DNA of 64,000 bases from positions 239,119,224 through 239,183,223 of the forward strand of contig CM040118.1 in assembly GCA_022559845.1 (NCBI GenBank), written 5' to 3'. Within the stretch, counting starts at the first letter, position 1; every line of letters starts with the position of its first letter. Made by a program: the position numbers and the translations under genes. The notes below the pieces were generated by a model. It was not told the origin of the DNA, made no database searches, and saw only the letters and a program-made list of their open reading frames with translations. Shown piece after piece: positions 23,505 to 35,715 of the stretch. The DNA is from Amorphophallus konjac (lineage: Eukaryota > Streptophyta > Magnoliopsida > Alismatales > Araceae).

Positions 23505-25418
23505 AAGCCTGTACTAACCGACTCGTGATTTCCATGTTAGACTGACCATGTTTGTATGGCCTAGCTGTCCGGGCCTGAATGCGGTCATTCCCTGGACCGC
23601 AACCCAATCCTTGCGGCCGTATCCTGGATCGTTGTCATCTAGCATGCGGTCCAGTGTTGGACCGATAAGCTCTCTGGCTTGACCCTCTGGGACACGCATG
23701 GGTCTGCTACAAGCGGCCCTGTATCCGACCGCTTATTTCACCCTTGCGGTTCCCATTTGACCGCAAGCAGTGCCTGACCTGATTTCCGTCATGGTTTTAG
23801 TAATTAAGCCAATTGATTTGGTAGTCTTCCAATACTACACTTATGTTCTGTTATCCTTGGTGTTGGGCTATTAAGCCTACTCTATCTCTTCCTTCCGAAG
23901 TTATTTGGAAGAATCGTGATCTTAGAAATTAGGTTACATGAGCTTAACTTTGGAAATTCATGGACGAATTACTTGAATGTCTAGACATTACTTGGGATCG
24001 TTGATCCACTAAATCAGTGCCAACGCATCATAAGGGCCCGGTCTGGTCCTGGGAGGAGCGCCCAAAAGTACTAGTGCCTCGGGGAGTTTGTAATGACTAG
24101 GTGTGGCATTGCACTAAGTAGTTGTAAGTGTGTGGTCTATGATATTCATTAATTACTCATTCTTGGAAATTCTTGATCAAGACTGTTATATTTATATGCT
24201 ATTCGGCCAATCACTTGAATAGTTACTTGCTATCTCTACAACTCATTCTTGGTTCGTTATGTTCGTTGAATTATCAGCTTTTATGTTGTTGCACAGAATT
24301 TAAATGGTTAATTACTTAAACTATGCCTGATGATAGAGTGTAATTCCTACTAAGCTTTCGCTCACCCCCTTTTCTTTCTAATCCTTTTCAAGTAGGATGG
24401 ATGAGGAAGTTCAAACCGATGGGGACGAGAATGAGTAATCATGGAGCTAGCCTTCTAGTCGTGTTATGAGTCATTGGTCTAAGTTTAGGTGTCGAGTCTT
24501 ATTCTATGTAACTTTTCTTTTCTTTCCAAGACTACACTTCTGTTCGTTTATCCTTTGAGTTGGGCTATTGAGCCTACTGTATCTCTTCCTTCCGAAGTTA
24601 TTTGGAAGAATCGTGATATTAGAAATTAGGTTACATGAGCTTAACCTTGAAAATTCATGGCCGAATTACTTGAATGTCTAGACATTACTTGGGATCGTTG
24701 ATCCACTAAATCAGTGCCAACGCATCATATGGGCCCGGTCTGGTCCTAGGAGGAGCGCCCAAAAGTACTAGTGCCCCGGGGAGTTTGTAATGACTAGGTG
24801 TGGCATTACACTGAGTACTTGTAAGTGTGTGGTCTACGACATTCATTAATTACTCATTCTTGGAAATTCTTGATCAAGACTGTTATATTTATATACTATT
24901 CGTCCAATCACTTGAATAGTTACTTGCTATCTCTACAACTCATTCTTGGTTCTTTATGTTCATTGAATTATCAGCTTTTATGCTGTTGCACAGAATTTAA
25001 ATGGTTAATTACTTAAACTATGCGTGATGATAGAGTGTAATTCCTACTAAGCTTTCGCTCACCCCCTTTTCTTTCTAATCCTTTTCAGGTAGCACGGATG
25101 AGGAAGTTCAAACCGATGGGGACGGGAACGAGTAATCGTGGAGCCAGCCTTCTAGTCGTGCTATGAGTCATTGGTCTAAGTTTAGGTGTCGACTCTTATT
25201 CTATGTAACTTTTCTTAACTTTCAGTCATTGTGATAGGCATGAAGTCCACAAGAGTCGATGGTATGTAACCTTTTTGAGCTTTGGTTATTAAATAAAGTT
25301 GGTTTTCTTTAAATTAAATTGTCAAATTTTTTGTGTATGTTGTCTTGTCACTTGGATGCTCTGATTGACATGAACGTTATAACTGGCACGTTCCGACTTT
25401 TCGCATCGGGGCGTGATA
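23505..25418 (+). repeat. Left LTR of element B, 3' part only
   Basis: It aligns with 31677-32882 of the right LTR but is longer because it holds an extra ~697-bp copy (separate entry). It ends GGGGCGTGATA; the canonical TGACA seen in the right LTR is mutated. CGGTC-type dyads lie at 23580-23770. Confidence 0.88.
23827..25218 (+). repeat. Tandem duplication (~697 bp, two units) inside LTR B
   Basis: Unit 1 (about 23827-24523) and unit 2 (about 24524-25218) are near-identical head-to-tail copies. Shared blocks include 'gttgggctattragcctact', 'ggtctggtcct..gaggagcgccc' and 'ccgatggggac.'. The right LTR has one copy (about 31995-32690). The junction is marked by 'cttttctttcc'. Confidence 0.9.
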
Positions 25419-25424
25419 GTTTTG

Positions 25425-25436
25425 TGGCATCAGAGC
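25425..25436 (+). other. Primer binding site of element B (tRNA-iMet type)
   Basis: TGGCATCAGAGC lies 6 bases after the LTR, with one change (T to C) from TGGTATCAGAGC. Confidence 0.8.
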
Positions 25437-25613
25437 CTAGATTTTCTAAGATCCTAGGTTGCTAAGTGGTGTCTTAGAACCCGTGACCTTGTCACAGTCT
25501 AAGGACCCAACCCGGTGAGTTTGGGTAGAGACTTGGGTTAAGCTAATTAATGAACTCTAAAAGATTCCCGCTATGTTGTTTCTAAGCTATCTTTTTTTTC
25601 GGAATCTGTTCTG

Positions 25614-26500
25614 ATGGTAGCAGAACGCGCACAATGGAGGGATATGCAATGCACGGTGTAAGGTTTGACTCAGGCCCTCCAGCAAGTAGCACAAGGTGGA
25701 GCGGCGCATCAAGGAGCTGGCAATCTCCATCGGAATTTCCAAGGTTTGAATCCCCCTCGATTTGGTGGTTCTACGGACCCAGATGAGGCCGAGCCCTGGC
25801 TGAAAGAGATAGAGTGAGCTTTTAGAGTTATGCAGTGTGGAGACCCAGATCAAGTTCTTTTAGCGACCTTCCAGCTGGAACGTGATGGACGTGCTTCGTG
25901 GGAAGCCGTGGAAGCTACATTGGGAAATAGGCATGCGACGTGGGAAGAGTTCAAAGAACATTTTAATAACAAGTATTTTTCAGATCGTGTGTAAGAGAAG
26001 AAAGCGGCGGAGTTCGCTGTTCTAAAGCAGAGGAGTTTATCTGTTGCCGCGTACGAGGCACAATTCGCCAGATTATCCCACTATGCGACACATTTGGTAT
26101 CTACTGAGAAGATGAAGGCTAAGCGATTTTTGAATGGTTTGAAGCTTCAATATATTAACCAGTTGGCACCATTGGAGATCCAGACTTATGTCGAGATTGT
26201 AAGAAAGGCCCAAGTTCTCGAAGATACCATAGAAATGACCGAAAGGATCCGTGGTAGGAACTCTAAGGAGTAGACCACTAGTTCCTGGAATTTCAAAACT
26301 AATGATGGCAAGAAGAGGCCCAATGGCGGGACTAGTTCGTGGAAGGACAAGAAGCCGAGGAGTGATGACAAGAAGTCAGGTCCGGTTGCATCGTCCAAGG
26401 CCCTTTGCAAGTATTATGACCGCCCGAGTCACAAGATGGAGGAGTGTTGGCGCAAGCTAGGTGCCTGTTTACGTTGTGGGAGCAGGGACCACCGTATCCC
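25614..26500 (+). pseudogene. gag: Element B gag (broken)
   Basis: ATG at 25614. Continuing in that frame, the gag pattern is clear (NPPRFGGSTDPDEAEPW, then AAYEAQFARLSHYATH) up to the C-X2-C-X4-H-X4-C knuckle (CLRCGSRDHRIPEC, about 26467-26508). Stops in the same frame lie at 25659, about 25815, about 25992 and about 26271, so the frame is conserved but no full-length product is possible. The knuckle is fused in frame to the protease. Confidence 0.85.
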
Positions 26501-27146
26501 TGAGTGTCCTCATCTGTCAGATCAAGCTACACCAGACAAGTCTCATGGAAGCCTAAGGCGGCAGGGCAAGCTCCAAGTCCTTGAGGAAACCGAGACAGAA
26601 GCCACCGAGGATGGTGGATTGGTTGAAGGTACACTTATTGTTTTTTATAGGCCAGCATTTGTTCTCTTTGATACAGGAGCAACGCATTCTTTTATTTCTA
26701 AAGGTTTTACCAAATCTTTATCTGTGGAACCTATATTGATGAACTCTCAACTGGAAATATCAACCCCTATTGGTTCGGGTGCAACAATTAAGTATTATTA
26801 TCCTTCTAGTACGGTTTTTGTTAATGGCCTGAATATGCCAGCTGATCTAGTTTGTATGAAGATGAAGGATTATGATGTAATCCTAGGAGCCGATTGGTTA
26901 GCCAAGTATGAGGCTAGTGTCCACTATAAATATGGCTCCGTGACTTTGTCAGGTAACCCCGAACTTTCTTTTGTTGGGATTAGGCATTCTAAATCTGTAC
27001 CGCTTATTTCGACACTTCGAGCTAAGAAGTTAGTGAGGAGAGGATGTCAGGCATTTGTGGCCTTGATCTCTTCGACCGACAAGAAGGAGTTGGAGGTAAA
27101 GGACATTTCGATTGTCCGGGATTATCCAGATGTATTCCCTAAATAG
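26501..27146 (+). CDS. Element B aspartic protease region
   Basis: The open frame starting upstream at 26436 runs through PAFVLFDTGATHSFIS (catalytic Asp present) and DVILGADWLAKY to VRDYPDVFPK. A TAG at 27144 separates it from RT in the same frame. This is the least damaged protease in the two Tekay elements. It would process the Gag-Pol polyprotein. Confidence 0.85.
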
Positions 27147-28486
27147 CTGCCAGGACTTCCACCTGAAAGAGAAGTAGTCTTTTCCATTGATCTAGTACCT
27201 GGCACATCTCCAGTTTCTAAAGCTCCGTATCGTATGTCTCCCATGGAGTTAAGGGAATTGAAAGAACAATTATTAGAATTGCTTGAGAAGGGGTTCATTC
27301 GTCCGAGTACATCCCCATGGGGAGCCCCAATGTTGTTTGTAAGGAAGAAGGATGGATCGTTGATGTTATGCATTGATTACCGTCAATTGAACCAGCTCAC
27401 TGTCAAGAATAAGTATCTGTTACCAAGAATAGATGAGCTGTTCGACCAGATAGCGGGAGCACAGTACTTTTCCAAGATTGATCTTCGATCAGGGTATCAC
27501 CAGCTGCATATCAAAGATGATGCTATTTCTAAAATAGCATTTCAAAGCAGGTATGGACATTTCGAATTTGTAGTAATGCCTTTTGGTCTATCAATTGCTC
27601 CTGCAGCCTTTATGCAGCTGATGAATAGTGTATTTCGGCCCTACTTAGATCAGTGGGTCATAATTTTTATTGATGACATTTTGATATACTCCAAGACTAA
27701 GGAGGAGCATGAAGAACACTTGAAGATGACGTTACAGATACTGAGGGATCATGAGTTATACGCCAAGCTTAGTAAGTGTGAATTCTGGTTGCAGGAAGTA
27801 CCTTTTCTCGGGCAAATTATTACTAAAGATGCAATTTCTGTAGACCCTTCTAAAGTAGAGGCAGTATGAAACTGGGTTAAGCCTGCGAATGTAACTGAAG
27901 TGAGAAGTTTTCTAGGCCTAGCATGCTACTATCAGAGATTCATTAAGGACTTCTCCAAGATTGTGATACCTCTAACTAGATTAACCCCCAAGGAGAACCG
28001 ATTTGAGTGGTCAGAAGACTGTGAATGAAGTTTTTAGACTCTCAAGGAGTGTTTGACCACTGCCTCTGTTTAGGCCCTGCCATCTGGAGAAAGAGGTTTT
28101 GAAGTCTATATTGATGCCTCAGGTATTGGACTAGGTTGTGTACTTATGTAGCATGGTAAGGTAATAGCCTATTCTTTTAGATAGCTGAAGAAGCATGAAG
28201 AGAATTATCCTGTCCACGACTTGGAACTCGTGGCTGTAGTGTTTGCTTTGAAGATTTGGAGGCACTACTTGTATGGAGAGACATTTTTACTGTATTCTTA
28301 GATCATAAGAGTCTAAGGTATCTGTTCTCTCAGAAAGAACTTAATATGAGGCAGAGAAGGTGGCTTGAGTATTTGAAATATTTTGATTTCTCTATAGAAT
28401 ATCACCCTGGAAAAGGGAACGTGGTGGCTGATGCTTTGAGTCGCCAGCCAATAGCAAAGCTATCTAGTTTTATGTTGCAAGAATGA
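27147..28486 (+). pseudogene. pol: Element B reverse transcriptase and RNase H (broken)
   Basis: RT is uninterrupted from 27150 to 27867: [53 protein letters not shown] and [12 protein letters not shown] at 27867 begins the damaged RNase H stretch, with further stops at about 28025, 28072, 28149 and 28182 and a 1-nt shift near 28295. The conserved end (YHPGKGNVVADALSR) is in the new frame. Several stops are CAG-to-TAG changes. Confidence 0.9.
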
Positions 28487-29989
28487 AGACTGCTAGCACA
28501 GTTGGCTAACCTAGACCTTAATGTTAGCAAGAATCAGGTCATGATCACTCAGGTTCAGCTTCGCCCCAAGCTGTTAGAAGAAATTAAGACCCTGCAAGAC
28601 AATGATCTATTATTAGTAGAGATCAAGGAAAGTTTGAACCCGAGACCAGATTTTGTGTTGGCCGATGATGGTAGACTATTATTTTGAGGAAGAACATGTG
28701 TCCCTGATATAACCGAAGTGAAAGGCAAGATCCTTGAGGAAGCCCACAGGTCCAAGTATACCATTCACCCTGGAGCCACTAAGATGTATAGGGATTTAAA
28801 GAGGACATTTTGGTGGCCAAATATGAAACGGGAAGTGGCTGAGTTCATAAGTAGATGTTTGGTATGCCAGCAAGTGAAAGCCGAGCATTTTAGACCTGTC
28901 GAAAAGTTAAGGCCTCTCGATATTCCACAGTGGAAGTGAGAGAGCATCGGCATGGATTTTATAATGGGTTTACCAAGAACTCGTGGAGGCTTCGATGCAA
29001 TATGGGTAATTATGGATAGACTGACAAAATCTGGGCATTTCTTATCCATCATGTCAAAATGGACAGTAGGTGTTTTGGCCGCTCTCTACATGAAAGAAGT
29101 AGTGAGATTGAATGGTATACCTGTGAACATTGTGTCAGACAGAGATCCTAGATTCACATCACATTTTTGGAGAGGATTGCAGGAGTCCTTCGAAACTCGT
29201 CTGAACTTTAGTATCGCATTTCATCCTTAGACGGATGGGCAGACCGAGAGAACAAATCAAATTATTGAAGATATGTTAAGAGCTTGCATAATCGACTTTG
29301 GTGGTAGTTGGCTTGAACATCTGGCCCTGATAGAATTTGCCTACAGTAACAATTATCAGTCTAGTATTCAGATTGCACCGTTCGAAGCTCTATATGGAAG
29401 GAGTTGTCGTTCGCCTCTGTGTTGGAGCGAGGTTGGTGAGAAGCAATGGATGGAACCAGATCTTGTCTCATAATCTTCTAAGAATATTCAGATTATTAGA
29501 AATCGGTTGCAAGTAGCATAATCCAGACAAAAGAGTTATGCAGATGTCCGACAAAGATATTTGGAATTTCAGACTGGTGAACATGTATTCTTAAAAGTCT
29601 CACCTATAAGAGGTATTCGAAGGTTTGGAGTTCATGGCAAGTTGAGCCCAAGATTTGTTGGACCATTTGAGATTCTGGAGAGAGTGGGTGAGGTTGCCTA
29701 TAGATTGGCCTTACCACCTCAATTATCAGGTGTTCATAATGGCTTTCATATATCTATGCTAAGGAAGTATGTTTACGAGCCGTCCCATATTATCCAGCAC
29801 GCAGACTTAGAGCTAAAGGAAGATATGTCTTATGAAGAAAAGCCTGTCAAAATTTTAGATCGAAAGCAACAACAACTCAGGAATCGGTCCATACCGATGG
29901 TTAAAGTCCAGTGGAGCCGACGTGGAATGGAGGAAGCTACATGGGAATCAGAGGAAGCCATCAGGAGGCAATATCCCGATTTATTATAA
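28487..29989 (+). pseudogene. pol: Element B integrase with chromodomain-like tail (broken)
   Basis: Zinc domain HRSKYTIHPGATKMY ... [11 protein letters not shown] (about 28744-28890). Core: MDFIMGLPRTRGG (first Asp, about 28952), SDRDPRF (about 29138) and TERTNQ (Glu, about 29247). TGA at about 28937 replaces Trp in 'WKWES', and other stops lie at about 28685, 29228 and 29471. The C-terminal part (29561-29989) is intact: GPFEILERVG then VKVQWSRRGMEEATWESEE, the chromodomain-like tail, ending at TAA. Confidence 0.9.
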
Positions 29990-30057
29990 GGTCAGTATCT
30001 ATAATTATTTTACCCCTGCAAAAGGTTCGGTGAATTTGGGTGACCAAATTCCTTAAT

Positions 30058-30068
30058 GTGGGGGAGGG
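30058..30068 (+). other. Polypurine tract of element B
   Basis: GTGGGGGAGGG is followed directly by the LTR start TGTAGCACCCGG. Confidence 0.9.
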
Positions 30069-32882
30069 TGTAGCACCCGGAATATTTTTTTACTAATTAA
30101 ATAGCATAATGACTATTTTTATTTATTTTTTCGATTAGGTCAAATTTGAGATAATTTATAAAAATATGGAAAAATTATCTTCATCAAGAGAATAAGATGA
30201 TTAGCAATAATGATAACTGGGCCAGACTCTAATGAAAATGGTATTAGGTCGAATTAAGGAATTTTAGCTGAAATTTGTCACTTTTATTGGGATAATCTAA
30301 GATTGATCAAATTCTTGCCCAATTCTCGACCGATTGAGCCCAAACTAGGCCCAACCGATAGGTTTACCCTAGTAACCCGTTTTGCCTTTGAAATCCTAGA
30401 CTCTAGACCCTTCTAAGGGGCGGCGGTGGCGTGGAATCGGTCAAGGGCCAAAGTTTTCACCAGTTTTGTTTCCTGGGACTCTTGAGTCCAATTCGATCTC
30501 TAGAAGCCTCCTTAAACGCTTTCAATAGAGGGCTCTGGTGACCTAGAACACCTATTTGACGATCCAACTAGTGGCGTGGGCTATTGTGGACGAACCAGGG
30601 AGAATTTGGGTGTTTGGTGGCGACGCGTTTTAGGGTTCCGGTGAGTGCATCTTCCCTTCTCTTCCTCGGTTAAGGTAGGTTTCTTTCAGGCCCAATCTAA
30701 TTAAATAACATGAACGTATAGATCTCATCCTTTGCTTTCTTTTGAACCTATTTCGCCTAATTTTGGATATATATATATCATGCATATTCCTGATTTCATG
30801 AAGAGCATGTGGTTAGGGTTTCTTACCTTCTTCTTTTCTACTCAATTTACATGGGTTAATCGTAGTCAAATCATGGAGTTGATCATACCTCATTGTACGT
30901 ATTTAAGTTACCTACATTATGATAGTAAATAGCCTAATTTTTGTGTCATATCCATGTTTTAATCTTGCTGTCATTGGACCGGTGTCATGTTCTTCACGAT
31001 TTGGGGCTCGGGTTGGCAGAGACGGTTTTTCCAGGAACCGCCAGGCCATAAGCGATCACACGATAGACCGTTGTTCCTGGTCAAGCGGCCCCATGACAAA
31101 CCGTTTCTGGGCAGCATAAATTTAATGTAAAAAGGAGTTTTTCAAGTGCTTAAGCGGTCTTCTTCTCAACCGCTTATATCTTCAGGTGGTCTGTTAAATG
31201 ACCATTTTCTACCCTGTTTCAGTGACACGCATTCATGTGTTCCGGCAAGTTTTGACATGATAGCACACTTGTTGATCAAGTTAATTACATGGGGTAACAC
31301 ACTAAAGCTAGGGCTTACGGAATGTATGAACTAAGTGTAACTCTTTTCCTTATAACTACTCTATCTATGACCATCATTCACACTTTTAGAAATATTTAAG
31401 AAAAAGGTATATTTATGCTCCATTAATGGGTTAAGTTGAATCTTCATACTTGTTATTCATAGTCCAGAGTTGTTTTAAGGTCATACCACTCCGGTGGAAG
31501 TGACTGGACCGATTACACTTGTTTTTCGCCTGATTTATTAGCCTAATTTCTTGAACAATGAATGTCTCTCCGTCGGATACTCCTTCTGCCGGACTAGGTA
31601 TTCTTGTTTCAAGGCCTCCGTAAGACCCCGTGAGCCTGGGATTCCCACTATGACGCTAGGCAGGTTGTACCCTCAAAGCCTGTACTGACCGACTCGTGAT
31701 TTCCATGTTAGACTGACCATGTTTGTATGGCCTAGCTATCCGGGCCTGAATGCGGTCATTCCCTGGGCCGCAACCCAATCCTTGCAGCCGTATCCTAGAC
31801 CGTTGTCATCTAGCATGCTGTCCAGCGTTGGACTGCTAAGCTCTCTGGCTTGACCCTCTAGGACACGCATGGGTCTGCTACAAGCGGCCCTGTATCCGAC
31901 CGCTTATTCCGCCCTTGCGGTTCCCATTTGACCGCAAGCAGTGCCTGACCTGATTTCCCTCATGATTTTAGTAATTAAGCCAATTGATTTGGTAGTCTTC
32001 CAAGACTACACTTCTGTTCTGTTATCCTTTGAGTTGGGCTATTGAGCCTACTCTAACTCTTCCTTCTGAAGTTATTTGGAAGAATCATGATCTTAGAAAT
32101 TAGGTTACATGAGCTTAACCTTGGAAATTCATGGCCGAATTACTTGAATGTCTAGACATTACTTGGGATCGTTAATCCACTAAATCAGTGCGAACGGATC
32201 ATAAGGGTCCGGTCTGGTCCTGGGAGGAGCGCCCGAAAGTACTAGTGCCACGAGGAGTTTGTAATGACTAGGTGTGGCATTGCACCGAGTACTTGTAGGT
32301 GTGTGGTCTATGACATTCATTAATTACTTATTCTTGGAAATTCTTCATCAAGACTGTTATATTTATATGCTATTCATCCAATCACTTGAATAGTTACTTG
32401 CTACCTCTACAACTCGTTCTTGGTTCTTTATGTTCGTTGAATTATCAGCTTTTATGTTGTTGCACAGAATTTGAATGGTTAATTACTTAAACTATGCGTG
32501 ATGATAGAGTGTAATTCCTACTGTGCTTTCGCTCACCCCCTTTTCTTTCCAATCCTTTTCAGGTAGCACGGATGAGGAAGTTCAAACCGATGGGGACGGG
32601 AATGAGTAATCATGGAGCGAGCCTACTAGTCATGTTATGAGTCATTGGTCTAAGTTTAGGTGTCGAGTCTTATTCTATGTAACTTTTCTTTTCCTGATAG
32701 GCATGAAGTCCACAATAGTTGATGGTATGTAACCTTTTTGAGCTTTGGTTATTAAATAAAGTTGGTTTTTCTTTAAATTAAATTGTCAAAATTTTTGTGC
32801 ATGTTGTCTTGTGACATTGATGCTCTGATTGACATGAACGTTATAACTGGCGCGTTCCAACTTTTCGCATCGGGGGGTGACA
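30069..32882 (+). repeat. Right LTR of element B, complete, 2.8 kb
   Basis: TGTAGCACCCGG to GGGGGGTGACA. It carries CGGTC-type dyads with 8-nt spacers at 31018-31205 and 31745-31940 (for example CGGTC-ttcttctc-AACCG and CGGCC-ctgtatcc-GACCG). A short block at 31570-31680 resembles the LTR of element A, showing distant common origin. Confidence 0.92.
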
Positions 32883-33337
32883 TGGGGGAAGTCATCCTTT
32901 GGACATGCGCGGTTAAGGTCCCGGAAGTCTATGCAAATCCTTACTCTTCCATCTTTCTTCATAACCGAGATGATGTTAGCCACCCAATTTGGATAGAGGA
33001 CAACTATAATGAATCTAGACTTATAAAGCTTATCGACCTCTTCTTTCATCTTTAATGCCATATGTGGGTGGAAACGTCTTAACCGCTGCTTGACCGGGAT
33101 GGACCCTGGCTTAAGTGTTAAGCGATGTTCAATTAGCACAGAATCCAGACCCGGCATAGCCTCATAACTCCACGCATACGTGTCCTTATACTCTCGGAGA
33201 ACCTGAATAAGCACCTTTTCTTTAGATGGTGGCAAATTTCTGCTTATGAGGACAATCCTAGGATTTTCTTTAGTTCCCAAGTTGATTTCTTTGGTAGGCT
33301 TTTCTACTGAGGCTGGCGGTTCATCGAATCTGCTCAT
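32883..33337 (-). pseudogene. pol: Tat-2 reverse transcriptase, N-terminal part, truncated by element B
   Basis: The minus-strand frame contains YAWSYEAMPGLD, IEHRLTLKPG, VKQRLRRFHP, NIISVMKKDGRVRICIDFRDLN and RACPKDDFP, the N-terminal third of a Tat/Ogre RT. The active site lies beyond the cut. At 32882 the sequence becomes element B's LTR, so the last residues of the apparent ORF (to 32786) are LTR-encoded and artificial. Upstream (33540-33338) an acidic stretch rich in Glu/Asp precedes it in another frame. Confidence 0.9.
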
Positions 33338-33846
33338 GCCACTGGCAAATGCGCATCCTCGTCCTCATACTCATCATCCCTTTCTTCCATAGAGTCTTCA
33401 TCATTCATAATCTCATAAACGCCAAACCCTTCATATAGAGAACCCGCTTCCTCATATTCTAAATCCAGCAGAAGAATCGGATCCTCCACAAATTGGGGAA
33501 TTGCTAGACACCCTTGGTACCTCTTGGCTAGCTGTATCAAGAACCTATGGGGAATCTGCTTACCTTGGCTTTCTTAGTAGCGTCTACCCCAAGACTCTTA
33601 TCACTAGAAGAACTAGAAGAACAACTAGCCTGATCATTAGATCCTAAAGAAGAGTGAGGAGAACGGGGTACAGAGGAAGAAGGTATAGAAGAAGACTCCT
33701 CATCGGAGGAGTAAAGGAAGTCTACTAACGGACGTTGAATGAGTGGCCCTTGGGTCAGGGCACACTCATGAACAAGATAGGAGGTCTCTTCAATAGAGAT
33801 GAGATTGGAGGATTGTGAAGTTTGAAAATTGACATTTTTTTTCTTC
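33338..33846 (-). pseudogene. Tat-2 acidic linker between protease and RT
   Basis: Minus-strand coding-like DNA. ORF 33540-33334 ends in an Asp/Glu run (DEDSMEERDDEYEDEDAH). Above it is a Ser-rich stretch (about 33590-33720). It corresponds to the poorly conserved region before RT in Ogre-like elements. No enzymatic motif is visible. The frame relation to RT is broken. Confidence 0.55.
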
Positions 33847-35715
33847 TGTTGGCCCGGTTAGGAAAGCAATCGAGAGGGGGGTGAATTGATTGTGCCCCCT
33901 TTTATAAATTTTAACCGTAGAGATGACAAGAAAAAATCTAGATAGCTAAGCAAGAATATCTAGATATGATGAATATCAACCAAGCTCTCACAACTCTCCA
34001 GCACTTTTGATGAATCACTCGGACACAACGTAATGAATGGACAGATTAATTGAGCTCTCAGCTCACCGTATCACACTCATAAGATGAACGGATAGAGATG
34101 AACAACAAGCACACAAATAGCAACCCACGACACAGCAATTTTAAGGTGGTTCAGACGCACCCAAGTGTCGTCCTACGTCCACCCCTCTCAACTCGAGAGG
34201 ATTCCACTAGAAACGCTGCACGACGGCACAAACCACCACACACATGGGCTCGACGGCCCAACACACGTGGGTTCTCATACGATGACGAGAGACCACACAC
34301 ACGGAGACAAAGCTCCAAGATCGTCTATGAAAGAGAAATATATGGAAATACAATGCCCAGTCCAAATCTTATATGCTATGCTCAAATGGAAATGAGAAAC
34401 CAAGATAAACAAGATCTTCCCCTTAATCTTCACATAAATCAGAGATAAGTAGACGGATGCATTAGAACGATGAAACCATGAGAGAAGAACTTAGCCCCTT
34501 TTGTAGAGATGCTCCCAAGCAAGCAACGATGGAGAGAGCAGCGGCGGCTTGCCTCCGGCTTCGAGCCTGGGGTCGTGAGATGCGATCCTTGGCGGCGTAG
34601 TCTTCCTTCTCCAGCAGAGCACAACCTTTCTCCTCCTCTTCTTGCAAGAATGCAATGAGATTATCCCTCAAAAGATGTGTTCCGATCTGAAAATCGTGGC
34701 TATATATTTTGGCTAAAAGATGATGCATGAAGGAACAAGATGCCCTTGCCAAAACCCTCTCTGAACACCATACATATGCTTAGAGAAACCCTAAGGGTAA
34801 TGGAGTAAAAGACCAAGCCAATCGGATCACTATCAACAGGGTTCGGACACAAAACGGTGGACCCGACAAGGGTCGCTCGGAAAGGGTCGACCCTTGGGTT
34901 CGACCCTCGTGACTGGCAGAAATAACACGTGCGGTTTTGAAAAATTGAACTCCCAGGGGTCGACCCTCGCGACAGCCAATGAACAACCCGCGCGGGTTTG
35001 AAAAAAAATAACTCCTAGGGGTCGACCCTTGGGGTCGACCCTTGACCATGGACTTAGCAAAATGAAATATGCAATGATTTAAACCCCATAAGCTCAATAG
35101 ATGAACCAACTCTATTAAGTCCACACAAAAATTCATTCAACCATCAATGTTACCAAGGGACTAAAGGATGGGGAGCTTCTTGAACCTGCAGTTAATACAC
35201 AATACCTTTCATGTCTATCCCAAATCATTTCATATGAAGAAAACAACATCAAGGCATTTCAGACTAACTTCAAAGCAGTTCTTCACTTAGACTATCTCTC
35301 TCAACCTGCAATATAGAAAGCTGAAGTTCAAGTACTAATTGAGTGATTTAGAGTTTTTCAAACCAAGCTCTCCAAGCTGACACATTAATCATCATGTATA
35401 GACCGAGAATTTAAGTTTAGATGATCAAATTTAAATACAGTCCAGAACAGTTAGGGCCTGGTTCAAGGCAAGTGTGAATCCATTAAACTCCATTTAATCA
35501 TCTTCATATAAGAAGTACAAGTGTAATCCAAGTCTAATTTAGCTCACATAGCCCATATAACACAAAACCATGTTTAAGTGATTCTGCATTTGAATTTCAT
35601 GTGACCAATCAAATAGACTCACCTTCATCAAAAGATATGCAAAGCAAATCATTCAACATTGTTTAAATTATCTTCGTCAAACATTGTCTTCGTCAAAACA
35701 CGCCGGGGCACAACA
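33847..35715 (-). mobile_element. Solo LTR D, Sirevirus type, minus strand, 1.87 kb
   Basis: On the minus strand it starts TGTTGTGCCCCGG (35715) and ends CCGGGCCAACA (33847). Flanks TCTTC (33842-33846) and TTTTC (35716-35720) are a target duplication with one mismatch. It shares with the C1 LTR the start TGTTGTGCCCC and the R/U5 block ('gtggacgtagg', 'gaaccacctta' on its strand), but it is a distinct family. No internal region accompanies it, so two LTRs recombined or only one remains. A TATA-like box is at about 34700-34708. Confidence 0.88.
34855..35045 (-). repeat. GGGTCGACCC palindrome cluster in LTR D
   Basis: Four perfect or near-perfect GGGTCGACCC sites (about 34884, 34957, 35019 and 35032) plus imperfect ones (for example 'gggttcgaccc' at about 34896) lie within 190 bp, upstream of the TATA-like box on the minus strand. 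The position and palindromic design match the C1 cluster, but the outer bases differ. Confidence 0.85.

Larger units (their letters stand above)
23505..32882 (+). mobile_element. Tekay/Del-type chromovirus, element B (Ty3/gypsy)
   Basis: Partial left LTR, primer site, gag, protease, RT, RNase H, integrase with chromodomain-like tail, polypurine tract and complete 2.8-kb right LTR. It is related to A at protein level but has a different LTR. The 5' part of its left LTR is displaced upstream by the A insertion and is not in the window. Its right LTR ends at TGACA (32882) inside the RT coding region of the minus-strand Tat-2 element. The adjoining TGGGG (32883-32887) is the expected target duplication, whose partner is out of view. 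Confidence 0.9.
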
